Positions 17,888 to 27,500 of a stretch of DNA of 64,000 nt are shown here, piece by piece; within the stretch, counting starts at the first letter, position 1; every line of letters starts with the position of its first letter. A model generated the notes under the pieces. It had not been told where the DNA came from. It did no database searches and saw nothing but the letters and a program-made list of their open reading frames with translations. The position numbers and the translations under genes are program-made. The stretch comes from Massilia sp. MS-15. Its GTDB lineage: Bacteria > Pseudomonadota > Gammaproteobacteria > Burkholderiales > Burkholderiaceae_D. Where the stretch lies: positions 310,001-374,000 of the forward strand of contig NZ_JAIWIA010000001.1 in assembly GCF_020176695.1 (NCBI RefSeq), written 5' to 3'.

Positions 17888-18563
17888 GATGGTTCTCACT
17901 CGAATGGATGGCGTCGGCGGCCCGCACGGCCTTGATGAAGTCATCAATCCTGCGGGCATCCTTGATGCCCTTCTGCGCTTCGACGCCACTGCTGACGTCG
18001 ACCGCGAACGGGCGAACACGTAGCACCGCGTCAGTCGCGTTTTGTACGTTCAAGCCACCACTCAAAACGACCCGAGGCGCGAGCTCTTTTGGGACGAGAG
18101 ACCAATCGAATGCCTTTCCTGCGCCGCCGTAGGCGTCCACCCAGGTATCCAGCAACAGGCCGGAGAACCAGGGACTGGCGGCGCGGTATCTACGCTCGTA
18201 TTCTAGCAGTTCGTCCGGGCTTGTGTCCGGCCTGACCCGGAAGGCTTTCACGAAAGGACGCTGGACGGCGGCGGCAAGCGTTGCGCACTCTTCGACCGTT
18301 TCGTCGCCGTGAAACTGGATCAGCGCCAGCGGCGCCGCTGCAGCGACCGCCCTCACCTTGTCCAGCGTCGCGTTGACGAACAGCGCGACCGCGCTCACAT
18401 AGGGCGGCAGCGCCTGGCACAGGTCGGCCGCCTGCTGCGGGGTGACGTAGCGCGGGCTTTTTGGATAGAAGACGAAACCAAGCGCGTCGGCGCCGGCACT
18501 GACGGCCGCGCGCAGGTCTTCCTCGCGCGTGATGCCGCAAATCTTGATACGGGTGCGTTGCAT
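17871..18563 (-). CDS. trpF: Phosphoribosylanthranilate isomerase
   Basis: 230 residues with a TIM barrel. It performs the Amadori rearrangement in tryptophan synthesis. The general base Cys is in [12 protein letters not shown] (about residue 8) and the general acid Asp in [19 protein letters not shown]; the C-terminal loop [10 protein letters not shown] binds phosphate. The start at 18563 ([10 protein letters not shown]) is preferred to a longer reading to 18623 that enters truA. It lies 14 bases after truA. The other trp genes (trpE, G, D, C) are not in the window. Confidence 0.95.
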
Positions 18564-18577
18564 GACGATCCTCGAAC

Positions 18578-19378
18578 TTACAGCCAGGGCAAAGGGTGCG
18601 CAGGCTCCTGGGGCAGGCCCCACTTGGGATCGTAATCGATTTTGGCGAGATACAGGCCGTCCGGCATGAAGGTCGGCGCCGCGACGTCGCGCGAGCGGCT
18701 CTCCAGCACCTCTTTCATCCAGTCCGGCTCGTTGCGGCCGGTGCCCACGTAGATCAGCGAGCCGACGATGTTGCGCACCATGTGGTGGAGAAAAGCGCTG
18801 GCGCGTACCGTGAACACCAGCACGTCGCCGTAGCGCCGGATGCTCACCTCGTGCATCTGCTTGACCGGCGAATTGGCCTGGCAGCCGGAAGCGCGAAAGG
18901 CCGAGAAATCGTGCTCGCCAATCAGGTGCTGGCCGGCCTGCACCATGCGCTCCACGTCCAGCGGGCGGAACACCCAGCCGGCCCGGCCGGCCAGCAGCGC
19001 CGACGGGTTCGGGTGGTTGTAGAGCACGTAGTGATAGGTGCGCGCGCGCGCCGAGAAGCGCGCATGGAATTCGTTGCCGTCCGCATCGGGCGCGACCTCG
19101 TGGGCCCAGCGCACCACGATCGAATCGGGCAGGAAGGCGTTCACGCCGCGCACCCAGCTCTGCATGGCGCGGTCCAGTTCCGTGTCGAAGTGGACCACCT
19201 GCTCGATGCCGTGCACGCCGGCGTCGGTGCGGCCGGCGCAGGTGGTATTCAGGGGCGTGCAGGCGAAGCGCTCGAGGGCGATCTCGAGCCGGTCCTGGAC
19301 CGTGTTGCGCGCCGGCTGCTTCTGGTAGCCGTTCCAGTCGGTGCCGACATACTGGACACCCAGTGCGATGCGCCTCAC
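18578..19378 (-). CDS. truA: tRNA pseudouridine(38-40) synthase TruA
   Basis: 266 residues. It isomerises uridines 38-40 in tRNA anticodon stems. The catalytic Asp lies in [13 protein letters not shown] (about residue 53), and the N-terminal [21 protein letters not shown] is standard. The start is GTG (19376-19378), overlapping the fimV stop as GTGA, which implies coupled translation with fimV upstream and trpF downstream. Confidence 0.95.
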   Translation of the reverse strand: MRRIALGVQYVGTDWNGYQKQPARNTVQDRLEIALERFACTPLNTTCAGRTDAGVHGIEQVVHFDTELDRAMQSWVRGVNAFLPDSIVVRWAHEVAPDADGNEFHARFSARARTYHYVLYNHPNPSALLAGRAGWVFRPLDVERMVQAGQHLIGEHDFSAFRASGCQANSPVKQMHEVSIRRYGDVLVFTVRASAFLHHMVRNIVGSLIYVGTGRNEPDWMKEVLESRSRDVAAPTFMPDGLYLAKIDYDPKWGLPQEPAHPLPWL

Positions 19379-22300
19379 GCCAGCAGGGAGCGCATTGCGC
19401 TGGCCTTGCTCACCTGTTCGCTGTTGCCACCCTTGATGACTTCATCGAGCAGCTCGCGTGCGCCTTCCTTGTCGCCGATTTCCTGGTAGGCGAGTGCGAG
19501 GTCGAGCTTGGTTTCCATTTCCATGAGTTCCGGCGACAGCGCTGCCGCTTCCAGTGCGGGTTCGGAGGCCGCGCCTGCCCCCGGCGCCGCCGGCGCCGCC
19601 GGCATGTCGAGGGCAGGCAGGTCGAGGTCGATGTCGGCCAGGTCGAAGGCCGCGTCCTTCGGTGCCGGGGCGGATGGCTCGGGCAGCGCGAACGGATCGT
19701 CCAGCGCGCCGGCGGCGGGCGCAACGTCGAACTCGAAAGGCGCGAATGGTGCCGGCGCGGCCGACGCGGTTGGTGCGGCCGGGGCAGCGGTCGTGTCGGC
19801 CGGATCGCCGAAGTCCATGGCATCGAGGTCGAACAGCGGATCCCCGGCCGCCGGCACTGCCGGCGCCACCGCATTCTCAGGGCCGAGCTGCTCCAGCATC
19901 TGGTCGTGGAAAGGCGTCGCCTCGGCCACCGCGCTGGCCGCGGCCGGCGTGGCCGGCTGGCCGAAGTCCATCATGTCGAGGTCGAACAGCGGATCCTCTT
20001 CGGCGGCCGCGGCCACCGTGTCTTCCTCCACCGCCGGCAGCGGCGGCAGGTCGAACTCGGCGGCCAGGCCGGCCAGGTCGATGTCGGTGTTCGGCGCCGC
20101 CGCGTCCACCGGTGCCTCGGCCGGCGGCGCGCCAGCCGGCGCTTCCGGATCGGCGAAGCTCATGTCGAAGGCCAGGTCGAAGGGCTCCTCGGCGGACGCT
20201 GCCGGCGCCGGCGCCTCCTGCAGGTCGGCCGGAGTGACGGGGTCGAGCACGAAATCGAGGTCCGGCACGGCGGTGTCGTCGCTCTCCGGAGCCTGTTCCG
20301 GCTCGCCCGCGCCCACCGGCTCGAAACTCAGGTCGCCCAGGTCGAAGTCGAGCGCGTTGTCATCGTGCGCCGCGTCCTGTGCCGGCACGGCGGTCGCGTC
20401 CTGGGCGTCGTCCAGGTCGGCCGCCGACATCGCATAGGCCGCGCCGACCGCCGGCGCGCCGCCGCGGAAGGCGTCTTCGAGCTGCTTCGACAGCAGCGAC
20501 TGCTGGTCGCGCTCCTGCGGGCTCTGGACGGGCGCCACCGGGACCGCCCCGGCGCCGGCGTACAGCGGATTGGACGGATCGATGCCCAGGCCAAGCGCGG
20601 CCGCCTGGGCCCACTCGTCGCCCTGGCCGCGGGTCAGGCCAAACAGTTCGCTGGCCTGGGCCTCGAAGGCGCGCAGGTCCTTGCGCGCGGCGTAGATCTC
20701 GAGCAGCTTGAGGCGCACCGGATGGCGTTCCGGATGGGTGCGCAGCGCCTCCTTCAGGATTTCCTCGGCCTGGGCATCGCGGCCATAGGCGATATACACG
20801 TCGGCTTCGGCGACCGGGTCGACTTCATTGGTATCGAGCTGCGAGGCGGAGGGCGCGAAGCTCGAGTTGAACACGCTGTTGCTGGTATCGACGCTCTGGC
20901 CGCCCGTTTCCGAGTACAGCGAGTGCGCGGCCTGGCCCGGCACGCCCAGCACCGAGGGCTCGGCCACCACCGGCCGCGCCTCCTCCTGGCGCTTCTTGCG
21001 GCGCTGCGAGATGCCGAGTGCCGCCAGCAGCAGCACGATGGCGCCGCCGGCGACGTAGTTGATGTTGTCCATCAGGGTGTCGGCGAGCCCCTTCTCTTCG
21101 GGAGCCGGCGCCTTCGGCTTGGCGCTGGCGGCGGGCGTGGCCGGCTTTACCGGCCGGGCGGGCGCGGGGGCGGCCGCCTCGGCGTCGCTGCCGGCGTCGG
21201 CACCGGCGGCGGCATTCTGCGCCTCGCTGCCGGCCCGGCTCTTCACCGTCATCATCTGTTCCAGCTCGCTGACGTTGCGCTCGAGTTCCTTCACCCGTTC
21301 CTGGGCCTGGGCCAGCTCGCGTTCGCGCGCGATCGCGTCCTCGGCGCTGGCGGTGTCGCCGCCCGTGCCGCCGGCCGCCTGGGTCGCTTTCGACAGGCGC
21401 AACTGGTCCTGCGCTTCCCTGGCCGCGGTCGGGCCTTCCTCGACCTTGGCGGTGATCCTGCCGGACGCGCTCTGGCCCGCCTGCGGCGTGCGCTGCGGCG
21501 CCGCGTTCGCCACCTGCCCCGCCAGCTTGTTGCGGTAGGCATTGAAGTCGGCCGCATGCGCGACGACCACGCCGCGCGCTTCGGTTTCGCCACCGCCGCT
21601 GCGCATGGCGTCGGTATCGGGCACCGCCAGGATCTGGCCCGACTTCAGGCGGTTCATGTTGTTACCGATAAAGGCATCCGGATTGGCGCGGTACAGGGCC
21701 ACCAGCATCATGTCGAGCGAGATGTCGGCGGGCTTCAGTCGCGCCGCGATCTTGCCGAGGGTGTCGCCGCGCCGCACGCGGTAGCTGGACGGCGGCTGCG
21801 CCGCTGTTGCTGGTGCTGCTGCTGCGCTTGCCGCCGCGGCGGCGCGCGGCGCCGGTGCGGCCGTGTCGCGTCGCGCCTCCTGGGGTGCGGCCGGCGTGAC
21901 CGGCGCCGCCGGCGCTTGCGGCGCCGGTCGCGTTGGCGCCGCCGGCGCGGCCTGGGCCGGCTGGGTGGCGCGTAATTCGGCCGGGTCGAGCAGGAAGGTG
22001 TATTCGCGCACCAGGCGTCCGCTGTTCCAGGACAGCTCGATCAGCATGTCGACGAAGGGCTCGTTCAGCGGCTGGCCGGAACTGACGCGGATATAGGGGC
22101 GTCCGGCGCGCTGCTCGACGCTGAAGCGCAGCGACAGCAGCGCCGGGTTGAATTCGATGTTGGCCGTACGGAAGGCTTCCGGGGAAGCCAGCTTCACGGC
22201 CATGCTGGACACGTCCTCGCCAGCGGTCGTCGTCAGTTCGATTTCGGCGCGCAGCGGCTGGCCGAGCGCCGACAGCACCGTCAGCTTCCCGAGGCCCGCG

Positions 22301-22398
22301 GCATGCGCGGCAGACGACAGGAGCACGGCACTGGCCACAGCCGCGGTGACCGCTTTCAGCGCTGGTGCCATGAACGGAGGACGATGTGGAAAATGCAT
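19375..22398 (-). CDS. fimV: FimV/HubP family polar motility hub protein
   Basis: 1007 residues, an inner-membrane peptidoglycan-binding hub that places type IV pili and other machinery at the pole. The order is: signal sequence; FimV N-terminal domain ([23 protein letters not shown]); LysM domain [16 protein letters not shown] (about 205-265); Ala/Pro-rich linker with coiled coil ([22 protein letters not shown]); one membrane helix ([20 protein letters not shown], about 440-460); a cytoplasmic TPR-like segment ([22 protein letters not shown]); a long acidic region with repeated DPLFDLD-x-MDFG units; and the C-terminal FimV domain ([24 protein letters not shown]). Two starts are possible: 22398, or 22371 (MAPALKAV), which gives a cleaner signal peptide. 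It is the first gene of the co-oriented block ending in trpA. Confidence 0.93.
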   Translation of the reverse strand: MHFPHRPPFMAPALKAVTAAVASAVLLSSAAHAAGLGKLTVLSALGQPLRAEIELTTTAGEDVSSMAVKLASPEAFRTANIEFNPALLSLRFSVEQRAGRPYIRVSSGQPLNEPFVDMLIELSWNSGRLVREYTFLLDPAELRATQPAQAAPAAPTRPAPQAPAAPVTPAAPQEARRDTAAPAPRAAAAASAAAAPATAAQPPSSYRVRRGDTLGKIAARLKPADISLDMMLVALYRANPDAFIGNNMNRLKSGQILAVPDTDAMRSGGGETEARGVVVAHAADFNAYRNKLAGQVANAAPQRTPQAGQSASGRITAKVEEGPTAAREAQDQLRLSKATQAAGGTGGDTASAEDAIARERELAQAQERVKELERNVSELEQMMTVKSRAGSEAQNAAAGADAGSDAEAAAPAPARPVKPATPAASAKPKAPAPEEKGLADTLMDNINYVAGGAIVLLLAALGISQRRKKRQEEARPVVAEPSVLGVPGQAAHSLYSETGGQSVDTSNSVFNSSFAPSASQLDTNEVDPVAEADVYIAYGRDAQAEEILKEALRTHPERHPVRLKLLEIYAARKDLRAFEAQASELFGLTRGQGDEWAQAAALGLGIDPSNPLYAGAGAVPVAPVQSPQERDQQSLLSKQLEDAFRGGAPAVGAAYAMSAADLDDAQDATAVPAQDAAHDDNALDFDLGDLSFEPVGAGEPEQAPESDDTAVPDLDFVLDPVTPADLQEAPAPAASAEEPFDLAFDMSFADPEAPAGAPPAEAPVDAAAPNTDIDLAGLAAEFDLPPLPAVEEDTVAAAAEEDPLFDLDMMDFGQPATPAAASAVAEATPFHDQMLEQLGPENAVAPAVPAAGDPLFDLDAMDFGDPADTTAAPAAPTASAAPAPFAPFEFDVAPAAGALDDPFALPEPSAPAPKDAAFDLADIDLDLPALDMPAAPAAPGAGAASEPALEAAALSPELMEMETKLDLALAYQEIGDKEGARELLDEVIKGGNSEQVSKASAMRSLLA

Positions 22399-22630
22399 AG
22401 TGGACAGTGAGGACAGTTGGCCAAAGAAAGTTGACTCTAGGAAAGGCGATTTCCCGGGTGTCCCAACATATCATCATGCCTTGGAGCATGCAAGCATCCC
22501 GCATGCATCGCCACTCCCGCAGCAAGCGATCTGTGGCCAGAATGCGCGCTGCAGGCCGGGAATGATAATGTTTGATTACCAGCGATTAGCAAGATGGCAG
22601 CAGGTATGGCAAGCCTGCCAATGAAGGATG

Positions 22631-22652
22631 CCTGGCCGCGCGCGCGGCCAGG
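22631..22652 (-). terminator. GC hairpin after asd
   Basis: Perfect palindromic arms CCTGGCCGCGC / GCGCGGCCAGG, 7 bases after the asd stop. It lacks a U run on the minus strand, so it may be a weak or Rho-assisted terminator before fimV. Confidence 0.5.
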
Positions 22653-22659
22653 GGACGCT

Positions 22660-23793
22660 TTACTGGTCCAGTACGATGCGCAGCATGCGGCGCAGCGGCT
22701 CGGCCGCGCCCCACAGCAGCTGGTCGCCGACGGTGAACGCGGACAGGTAGTCATTCCCCATCGCCATCTTGCGCAGGCGGCCGACCGGAATGCCCAGCGC
22801 GCCGCTCACGGCGGCCGGCGACAGCGCGCGCATCGAGGCTTCGCGCGTGTTCGGCACCACCTTCACCCACGCATTGTGGGAGCCGATGATGTCCTCGATC
22901 TCGTCGAGCGGAACGTCGCGGGTGAGCTTGATGGTCAGCGCCTGCGAATGGCAGCGCATCGCGCCGATGCGCACGCACAGGCCGTCCACCGGAATCGGCT
23001 GCGTGCCCGCGAAGCCGGCGCCGCGGCCGAGGATCTTGTTGGTCTCGGCGCCGGCCTTCCACTCTTCCTTCGACTGGCCGTTGCCCAGGTCCTTGTCGAT
23101 CCAGGGAATCAGGTTGCCGGCCAGCGGCACGCCGAACTGCTTCGTTTCCTCGGGCGACAGGCCGTGCTGGGTGGCCAGCACCGTGCGGTCGATCTCGAGG
23201 ATGGCCGAGGCCGGGTCGTCCAGCAGCGGCCTGACGGCGCCGTTGATGGTGCCGAACTGGCTCAAGAGTTCGCGCATGTGCTGGGCGCCCCCGCCGGATG
23301 CCGCCTGGTAGGTCATGGAGCTCATCCACTCGACCAGGCCCTGCTCGAACAGGCCGCCCAGGCCGATCAGCATGCACGACACGGTGCAGTTGCCGCCAAT
23401 GTAGTTCTTCACGCCGCGCGCCATGGCGTTCTTGATCACGTCCTGGTTGACCGGATCGAGCACGATGACGGCGTCGTCGTTCATGCGCAGGGTCGAGGCG
23501 GCGTCGATCCAGTAGCCGTTCCAGCCGGAAGCGCGCAGCTGCGGGAACACCTCGGTCGTGTAGTCGCCGCCCTGGCACGAGACGATGATCTCGCACTTGG
23601 CCAGCTCGGCGATATCGAGCGCGCTCTTGAGCGTGGTCTCGTTCTTCGCCATCTTCGGCGCGGCGCCGCCCGGGTTCGAGGTCGTGAAGAACACCGGCTC
23701 GATGTGGTCGAAATCTCCCTCTTCCTGCATGCGCTGCATCAGGACCGAGCCCACCATGCCACGCCAGCCTACCAGGCCTACTAATTTCATCAT
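22660..23793 (-). CDS. asd: Aspartate-semialdehyde dehydrogenase
   Basis: 377 residues. It reduces aspartyl phosphate to aspartate semialdehyde, the branch point to lysine/diaminopimelate, methionine and threonine. NADP-binding is through [17 protein letters not shown], and the nucleophile Cys is in [17 protein letters not shown]. The C-terminal [16 protein letters not shown] contributes substrate-binding residues. Two adjacent ATGs (23793 and 23790) can start it. It follows leuB by 41 bases, as in other betaproteobacteria, so it may be co-transcribed with the leu genes. Confidence 0.96.
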   Translation of the reverse strand: MMKLVGLVGWRGMVGSVLMQRMQEEGDFDHIEPVFFTTSNPGGAAPKMAKNETTLKSALDIAELAKCEIIVSCQGGDYTTEVFPQLRASGWNGYWIDAASTLRMNDDAVIVLDPVNQDVIKNAMARGVKNYIGGNCTVSCMLIGLGGLFEQGLVEWMSSMTYQAASGGGAQHMRELLSQFGTINGAVRPLLDDPASAILEIDRTVLATQHGLSPEETKQFGVPLAGNLIPWIDKDLGNGQSKEEWKAGAETNKILGRGAGFAGTQPIPVDGLCVRIGAMRCHSQALTIKLTRDVPLDEIEDIIGSHNAWVKVVPNTREASMRALSPAAVSGALGIPVGRLRKMAMGNDYLSAFTVGDQLLWGAAEPLRRMLRIVLDQ

Positions 23794-23834
23794 TGTCTTT
23801 CAGGTATAAAAATGGATTGAATCGGCTTAACGCA

Positions 23835-24905
23835 TCAGCCCAGCGCCGCGACGACAGCGTCGCCCATGTCGCTGGTGCCGACCCGGCTTGTGCCCGGCTC
23901 GTGGATGTCGGGCGTGCGCAGGCCCTGGGCCAGCACGCGCTTGACGGCGTCCTCGATGCGTGTGGCCTGCCCGGCCAGGCCGAAGCTGTAGCGCAGCATC
24001 ATCGCCGCCGACAGGATGGTCGCGAGCGGATTGGCCACGCCCTGGCCGGCGATGTCCGGCGCCGAGCCGTGCGAAGGCTCGTACAGGCCTTTGCCGGACG
24101 CATCCAGCGAGGCCGAGGGCAGCATGCCGATCGAGCCGGTCAGCATGGCGGCCGCATCCGACAGGATGTCGCCGAACATGTTGCCGGTGACGATGACGTC
24201 GAATTTCTTTGGCGCCCGCACCAGCTGCATGGCTGCGTTATCGACATACATGTGTTCGAGTTCGACGTCCGGGTAGTCGGCGTGCACCTCGGTGACGACG
24301 TCGCGCCAGAACTGGAAGGTTTCCAGCACGTTCGCCTTGTCCACGCTGGTCACGCGCCGCCCGCGCTTCCTGGCCGCCTGGAAGGCGACGTGGGCGATGC
24401 GGCGGATCTCGCCGTCGGCGTAGCGCATCGTGTCGAAGCCTTCGCGCTGGCCGGCGAAGGGCCCGTCCGGACAGGTGCGCACGCCGCGCGGCTTGCCGAA
24501 ATAGATGTCGCCGGTGAGTTCGCGGATGATCAGGATGTCCAGCCCGGACACGACCTCGGGCTTGAGGGTGGACGCGCCGGCCAGCTCCGGATACAGGATG
24601 GCCGGGCGCAGGTTGGCGAACAGGCCAAGTTCGCGCCGCAGGCCGAGGATCGCCTGCTCCGGACGCAGCGCGCGCTCCAGCGTGTCGTAGCGGTAGTCGC
24701 CGACGGCGCCGAACAGCACCGCGTCGGCCTGGCGCGCCAGCTGCAGGGTGGCCTGCGGCAGCGGATGGCCATGGGCGGCATAGCCGGCCCCGCCCACCTC
24801 GGCGCGCTCCATCTCGAAGCCTTCGCCCAGGGCCTGCAGCACTTTCACCGCTTCGTCCATGATTTCGGGGCCGATGCCGTCGCCCGGCAGGATCGCGATC
24901 TTCAT
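23835..24905 (-). CDS. leuB: 3-isopropylmalate dehydrogenase
   Basis: 356 residues. It oxidatively decarboxylates 3-isopropylmalate in leucine synthesis. It starts [16 protein letters not shown]. The substrate and NAD sites show [57 protein letters not shown] and [18 protein letters not shown]. The ATG at 24905 overlaps the leuD stop as ATGA; a longer frame into leuD is rejected. Confidence 0.97.
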   Translation of the reverse strand: MKIAILPGDGIGPEIMDEAVKVLQALGEGFEMERAEVGGAGYAAHGHPLPQATLQLARQADAVLFGAVGDYRYDTLERALRPEQAILGLRRELGLFANLRPAILYPELAGASTLKPEVVSGLDILIIRELTGDIYFGKPRGVRTCPDGPFAGQREGFDTMRYADGEIRRIAHVAFQAARKRGRRVTSVDKANVLETFQFWRDVVTEVHADYPDVELEHMYVDNAAMQLVRAPKKFDVIVTGNMFGDILSDAAAMLTGSIGMLPSASLDASGKGLYEPSHGSAPDIAGQGVANPLATILSAAMMLRYSFGLAGQATRIEDAVKRVLAQGLRTPDIHEPGTSRVGTSDMGDAVVAALG

Positions 24906-25561
24906 GCGCGCTCTCCGATCGTGTTGGCCAGCCAGGGCTGGGACGCCAGGTGGCGCGCTTCGAAAGCGCGGATCTCGTCGGCATGACGCAGGGTCAGGCC
25001 GATGTCGTCCAGGCCCTTGAGCAGGCAGTACTTGCGGAAGGCGTCGATCTCGAAACCGTAGGAAATGCTGCCGTCGCGGGTGCCGATGCGCTGCTGTTCC
25101 AGGTCGACCACCAGGCGAAAGCCCGGGTTCGCCGCCACCGTCCGGAACAGGCCGTCGACCTCGACTTCCGACAGCACGATCGGCAGCAGGCCGCTCTTGT
25201 AGCAGTTGTTGAAGAAGATGTCGGCGAAGCTGGGCGCGACGATGGCCTTGATGCCGAATTGCTGCAAGGCCCAGGGGGCGTGCTCGCGCGAGGAGCCGCA
25301 GCCGAAGTTCTTGCGCGCCAGCAGGATCGAAGCGTCCGCGTAGCGCGCCTGGTTCAGCACGAAGTCCGGGTTCAGCGGGCGGGTGCTGCAATCCTGGCCC
25401 GGCTCGCCGTGGTCCAGGTAGCGCCACTCGTCGAACAGATTGGGGCCGAAGCCGGTGCGGCGGATCGACTTCAGGAACTGCTTGGGAATGATGGCATCGG
25501 TATCGACATTGGCGCGGTCGAGCGGCGCCACCACGCCTTCGTGTACGGTGAACTTGTCCAT
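24902..25561 (-). CDS. leuD: 3-isopropylmalate dehydratase small subunit
   Basis: 219 residues, the swivelling domain that closes over the LeuC active site. It has the diagnostic [19 protein letters not shown] and [26 protein letters not shown]. It overlaps leuB by 4 bases and follows the entericidin-like gene by 16 bases. Confidence 0.96.
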   Translation of the reverse strand: MDKFTVHEGVVAPLDRANVDTDAIIPKQFLKSIRRTGFGPNLFDEWRYLDHGEPGQDCSTRPLNPDFVLNQARYADASILLARKNFGCGSSREHAPWALQQFGIKAIVAPSFADIFFNNCYKSGLLPIVLSEVEVDGLFRTVAANPGFRLVVDLEQQRIGTRDGSISYGFEIDAFRKYCLLKGLDDIGLTLRHADEIRAFEARHLASQPWLANTIGERA

Positions 25562-25577
25562 GGTCGCGCCTTCCCGC

Positions 25578-25700
25578 TTACCTGCCGCCGGCGCTGGTGA
25601 CCACCTGGCCGACCTTCTGCACGTCGCGGCCGATGCCGGAAATGGTGTTGCAGCCGCTCAGGACAATGGCGGCGAGGACGAATGCGAATGCTTTTTTCAT
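25578..25700 (-). CDS. Entericidin A/B-like small lipoprotein
   Basis: A 40-residue ORF. The signal [17 protein letters not shown] ends in lipobox LSGC, then [17 protein letters not shown] and a Gly/Ala tail. This matches the entericidin family (CNTxxGxGxDxxxxGxxI), tiny envelope lipoproteins linked in enterobacteria to a stress-regulated antidote/toxin pair. Only one copy is present. It lies in the leu operon between leuC (39 bases) and leuD (16 bases), on the same strand. An AGGAA-like ribosome site precedes it. A leucine link is not implied by family knowledge. Confidence 0.8.
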   Translation of the reverse strand: MKKAFAFVLAAIVLSGCNTISGIGRDVQKVGQVVTSAGGR

Positions 25701-25739
25701 GATGTTCCTAGTTCGGTACAACGGATTGCGTGGATCGGT

Positions 25740-27140
25740 TCAGAGGGCGCGCACGTCGACGAAGCGGCCGGCGATGCCCGCCGCCGCCGCCATCGCGGGC
25801 GAGACCAGGTGGGTGCGGCCGCCCTGGCCCTGGCGGCCCTCGAAGTTGCGGTTCGAGGTCGAGGCGCAGCGCTCGCCCGGTTCGAGGCGGTCGGCGTTCA
25901 TGGCCAGGCACATCGAGCAGCCCGGCTCGCGCCATTCGAAACCTGCATCCCTGAAGATGCGGTCCAGGCCTTCGCGTTCGGCCTGCTCCTTCACCAGGCC
26001 GGAGCCCGGCACCACCATCGCCAGCTTGACGCTCGCCGCGCGCCGGCGGCCGCGCACCACTTCGGCGGCGGCGCGCAGGTCCTCGATGCGCGAATTGGTG
26101 CAGGAACCGATGAAGACCTTGTCGATCCGGATGTCTTCGATCGGGGTGTTCGGCGCCAGGTCCATGTAGGCCAGCGCCTTCTCGATGGCGTCGCGGCGCA
26201 CGGCGTCGGGCTCCTGGCCGGGGTCGGGCACGCGGCCGTCCACCGGTATCACCATTTCGGGCGAGGTGCCCCAGGTGACCTGCGGGAGGATCTGTGCCGC
26301 GTCGAGTTGCACGACGGTGTCGAACACCGCGCCCTCGTCCGAATGCAGGGTGCGCCAGTAGGCGAGCGCCCCCTCCCATTGCCCGCCCTGGGGCGAGAAC
26401 GGGCGGCCCTTGACATAGTCGATGGTGGTGTCGTCCACCGCCACCATGCCGGCGCGCGCGCCCGCTTCGATCGCCATGTTACAGACCGTCATCCGGCCTT
26501 CCATCGACAGCGCGCGAATCGCCGAGCCGCCGAACTCGATGGCGTAGCCGGTGCCGCCGGCGGTGCCGATCTTGCCGATCACGGCCAGCACGATGTCCTT
26601 GGCGGTAACGCCCGGCCCGAGTTCGCCGTCGACCTGCACCAGCATGGATTTCGACTTCTTGGCCAGCAGCGTCTGCGTGGCCAGCACGTGTTCGACTTCC
26701 GAGGTGCCGATGCCGTGCGCCAGGCAGCCGAAGGCGCCGTGGGTCGAAGTATGCGAGTCGCCGCAGACCACGGTCATGCCGGGCAGCGTGGCGCCCTGCT
26801 CCGGGCCGATCACGTGGACGATGCCCTGGCGCTTGTCGTTCATGTCGAAATAGGTCAGGCCGAAGCTTTTCGCGTTGGCGTCCAGGGTCTCGACCTGCAG
26901 GCGCGAGGTGGCGTCCAGGATGCCGTGGGCGCGGTCGGTGGTCGGCACGTTGTGGTCGGCCACGGCCAGGTTGGCGGAGGTGCGCCATAGCCCGCGCCCG
27001 GCCTCGCGCAGGCCCTCGAAGGCTTGCGGGCTGGTGACTTCGTGCACCAGGTGGCGATCAATGTAGAGGACCGTGGTGCCATCGGCGTCGGCACGCACGA
27101 CATGGGAATCCCAGAGTTTGTCGTAGAGCGTTTTTTGCAT
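25740..27140 (-). CDS. leuC: 3-isopropylmalate dehydratase large subunit
   Basis: 466 residues. With LeuD it isomerises 2- to 3-isopropylmalate using a [4Fe-4S] cluster. The cluster Cys lie in [19 protein letters not shown] and [42 protein letters not shown] is diagnostic. It is the first gene of leuC-(entericidin-like)-leuD-leuB. Confidence 0.97.
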   Translation of the reverse strand: MQKTLYDKLWDSHVVRADADGTTVLYIDRHLVHEVTSPQAFEGLREAGRGLWRTSANLAVADHNVPTTDRAHGILDATSRLQVETLDANAKSFGLTYFDMNDKRQGIVHVIGPEQGATLPGMTVVCGDSHTSTHGAFGCLAHGIGTSEVEHVLATQTLLAKKSKSMLVQVDGELGPGVTAKDIVLAVIGKIGTAGGTGYAIEFGGSAIRALSMEGRMTVCNMAIEAGARAGMVAVDDTTIDYVKGRPFSPQGGQWEGALAYWRTLHSDEGAVFDTVVQLDAAQILPQVTWGTSPEMVIPVDGRVPDPGQEPDAVRRDAIEKALAYMDLAPNTPIEDIRIDKVFIGSCTNSRIEDLRAAAEVVRGRRRAASVKLAMVVPGSGLVKEQAEREGLDRIFRDAGFEWREPGCSMCLAMNADRLEPGERCASTSNRNFEGRQGQGGRTHLVSPAMAAAAGIAGRFVDVRAL

Positions 27141-27302
27141 GGTCTGTCCGGTGAGGGCGGCCCCGCGGCGATGCCGGGACGGGGTGGATTTTGATTATGC
27201 CATAATTGTGCAGTGCCGCACCAAGCCGGGGAGGCGCATTTTTCTGCCAATCAATCCGCCCTCATGCAAATTTTATTTGCATAGACAACTTACAGTGCAA
27301 AT
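27141..27302 (-). promoter_or_regulatory. leuC upstream region with two palindromes
   Basis: No gene in this stretch, which runs on into the terminator and repeat up to 27495. It holds a 13-base palindrome ATTATG-C-CATAAT (27194-27206), whose minus-strand CATAAT may also serve as -10 of the leuC promoter. It also has an AT-rich inverted repeat ATGCAAAT-TTT-ATTTGCAT (27264-27282) with a further TGCAAAT at 27296-27302. These look like operator sites, but no leader peptide rich in Leu codons was found. Confidence 0.45.
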
Positions 27303-27335
27303 AAAAAAAGCCTGAGCAGGCTTGCCCAGGCTTTT
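27303..27335 (-). terminator. Terminator after cheA
   Basis: AAAAGCCTG / CAGGCTTTT with a 12-base loop. A long U run follows on the minus strand, ending the cheZ-cheA transcript before the leu operon. Confidence 0.8.
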
Positions 27336-27385
27336 GTATGCGCTTTTGTCACAGAGTGGCGCAACGGTCATATTGCGCGTTGCAC

Positions 27386-27500
27386 CGTAGGGTGGGCGGC
27401 TTTGGCCGCCCACATGGTGATCGATGCGGGCTCCGCTCTCGGGCGCAATGATCTTGCTGCTGACTATCACCGCGTGGGCGGGAGACCCGCCCACCCTACG
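27386..27500. repeat. Compound hairpin intergenic repeat, copy 2 (inverted)
   Basis: Ends CGTAGGGTGGGCGG (27386-27399) and CCGCCCACCCTACG (27487-27500) are perfect inverted repeats. Each end also forms its own hairpin: GTGGGCGGC-TTT-GGCCGCCCAC and GTGGGCGGG-AGA-CCCGCCCAC. Read on the minus strand it matches the repeat at 7666-7795, including 24 identical bases at one end and GCCGCCCACCCTACG at the other. Its right end overlaps the TAG stop codon of the cheA gene (27496-27498). Confidence 0.75.

Noticed and set aside
19363-21975. 870-codon plus-strand open frame
   Set aside because: Shadow of the Ala/Pro/Asp-rich fimV gene; Arg/Gly/His-rich nonsense composition.
27141-27300. Leucine attenuator with leader peptide before leuC
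   Set aside because: No short ORF with consecutive Leu codons and no competing stem-loops were found; the terminator at 27303-27335 belongs to cheA.
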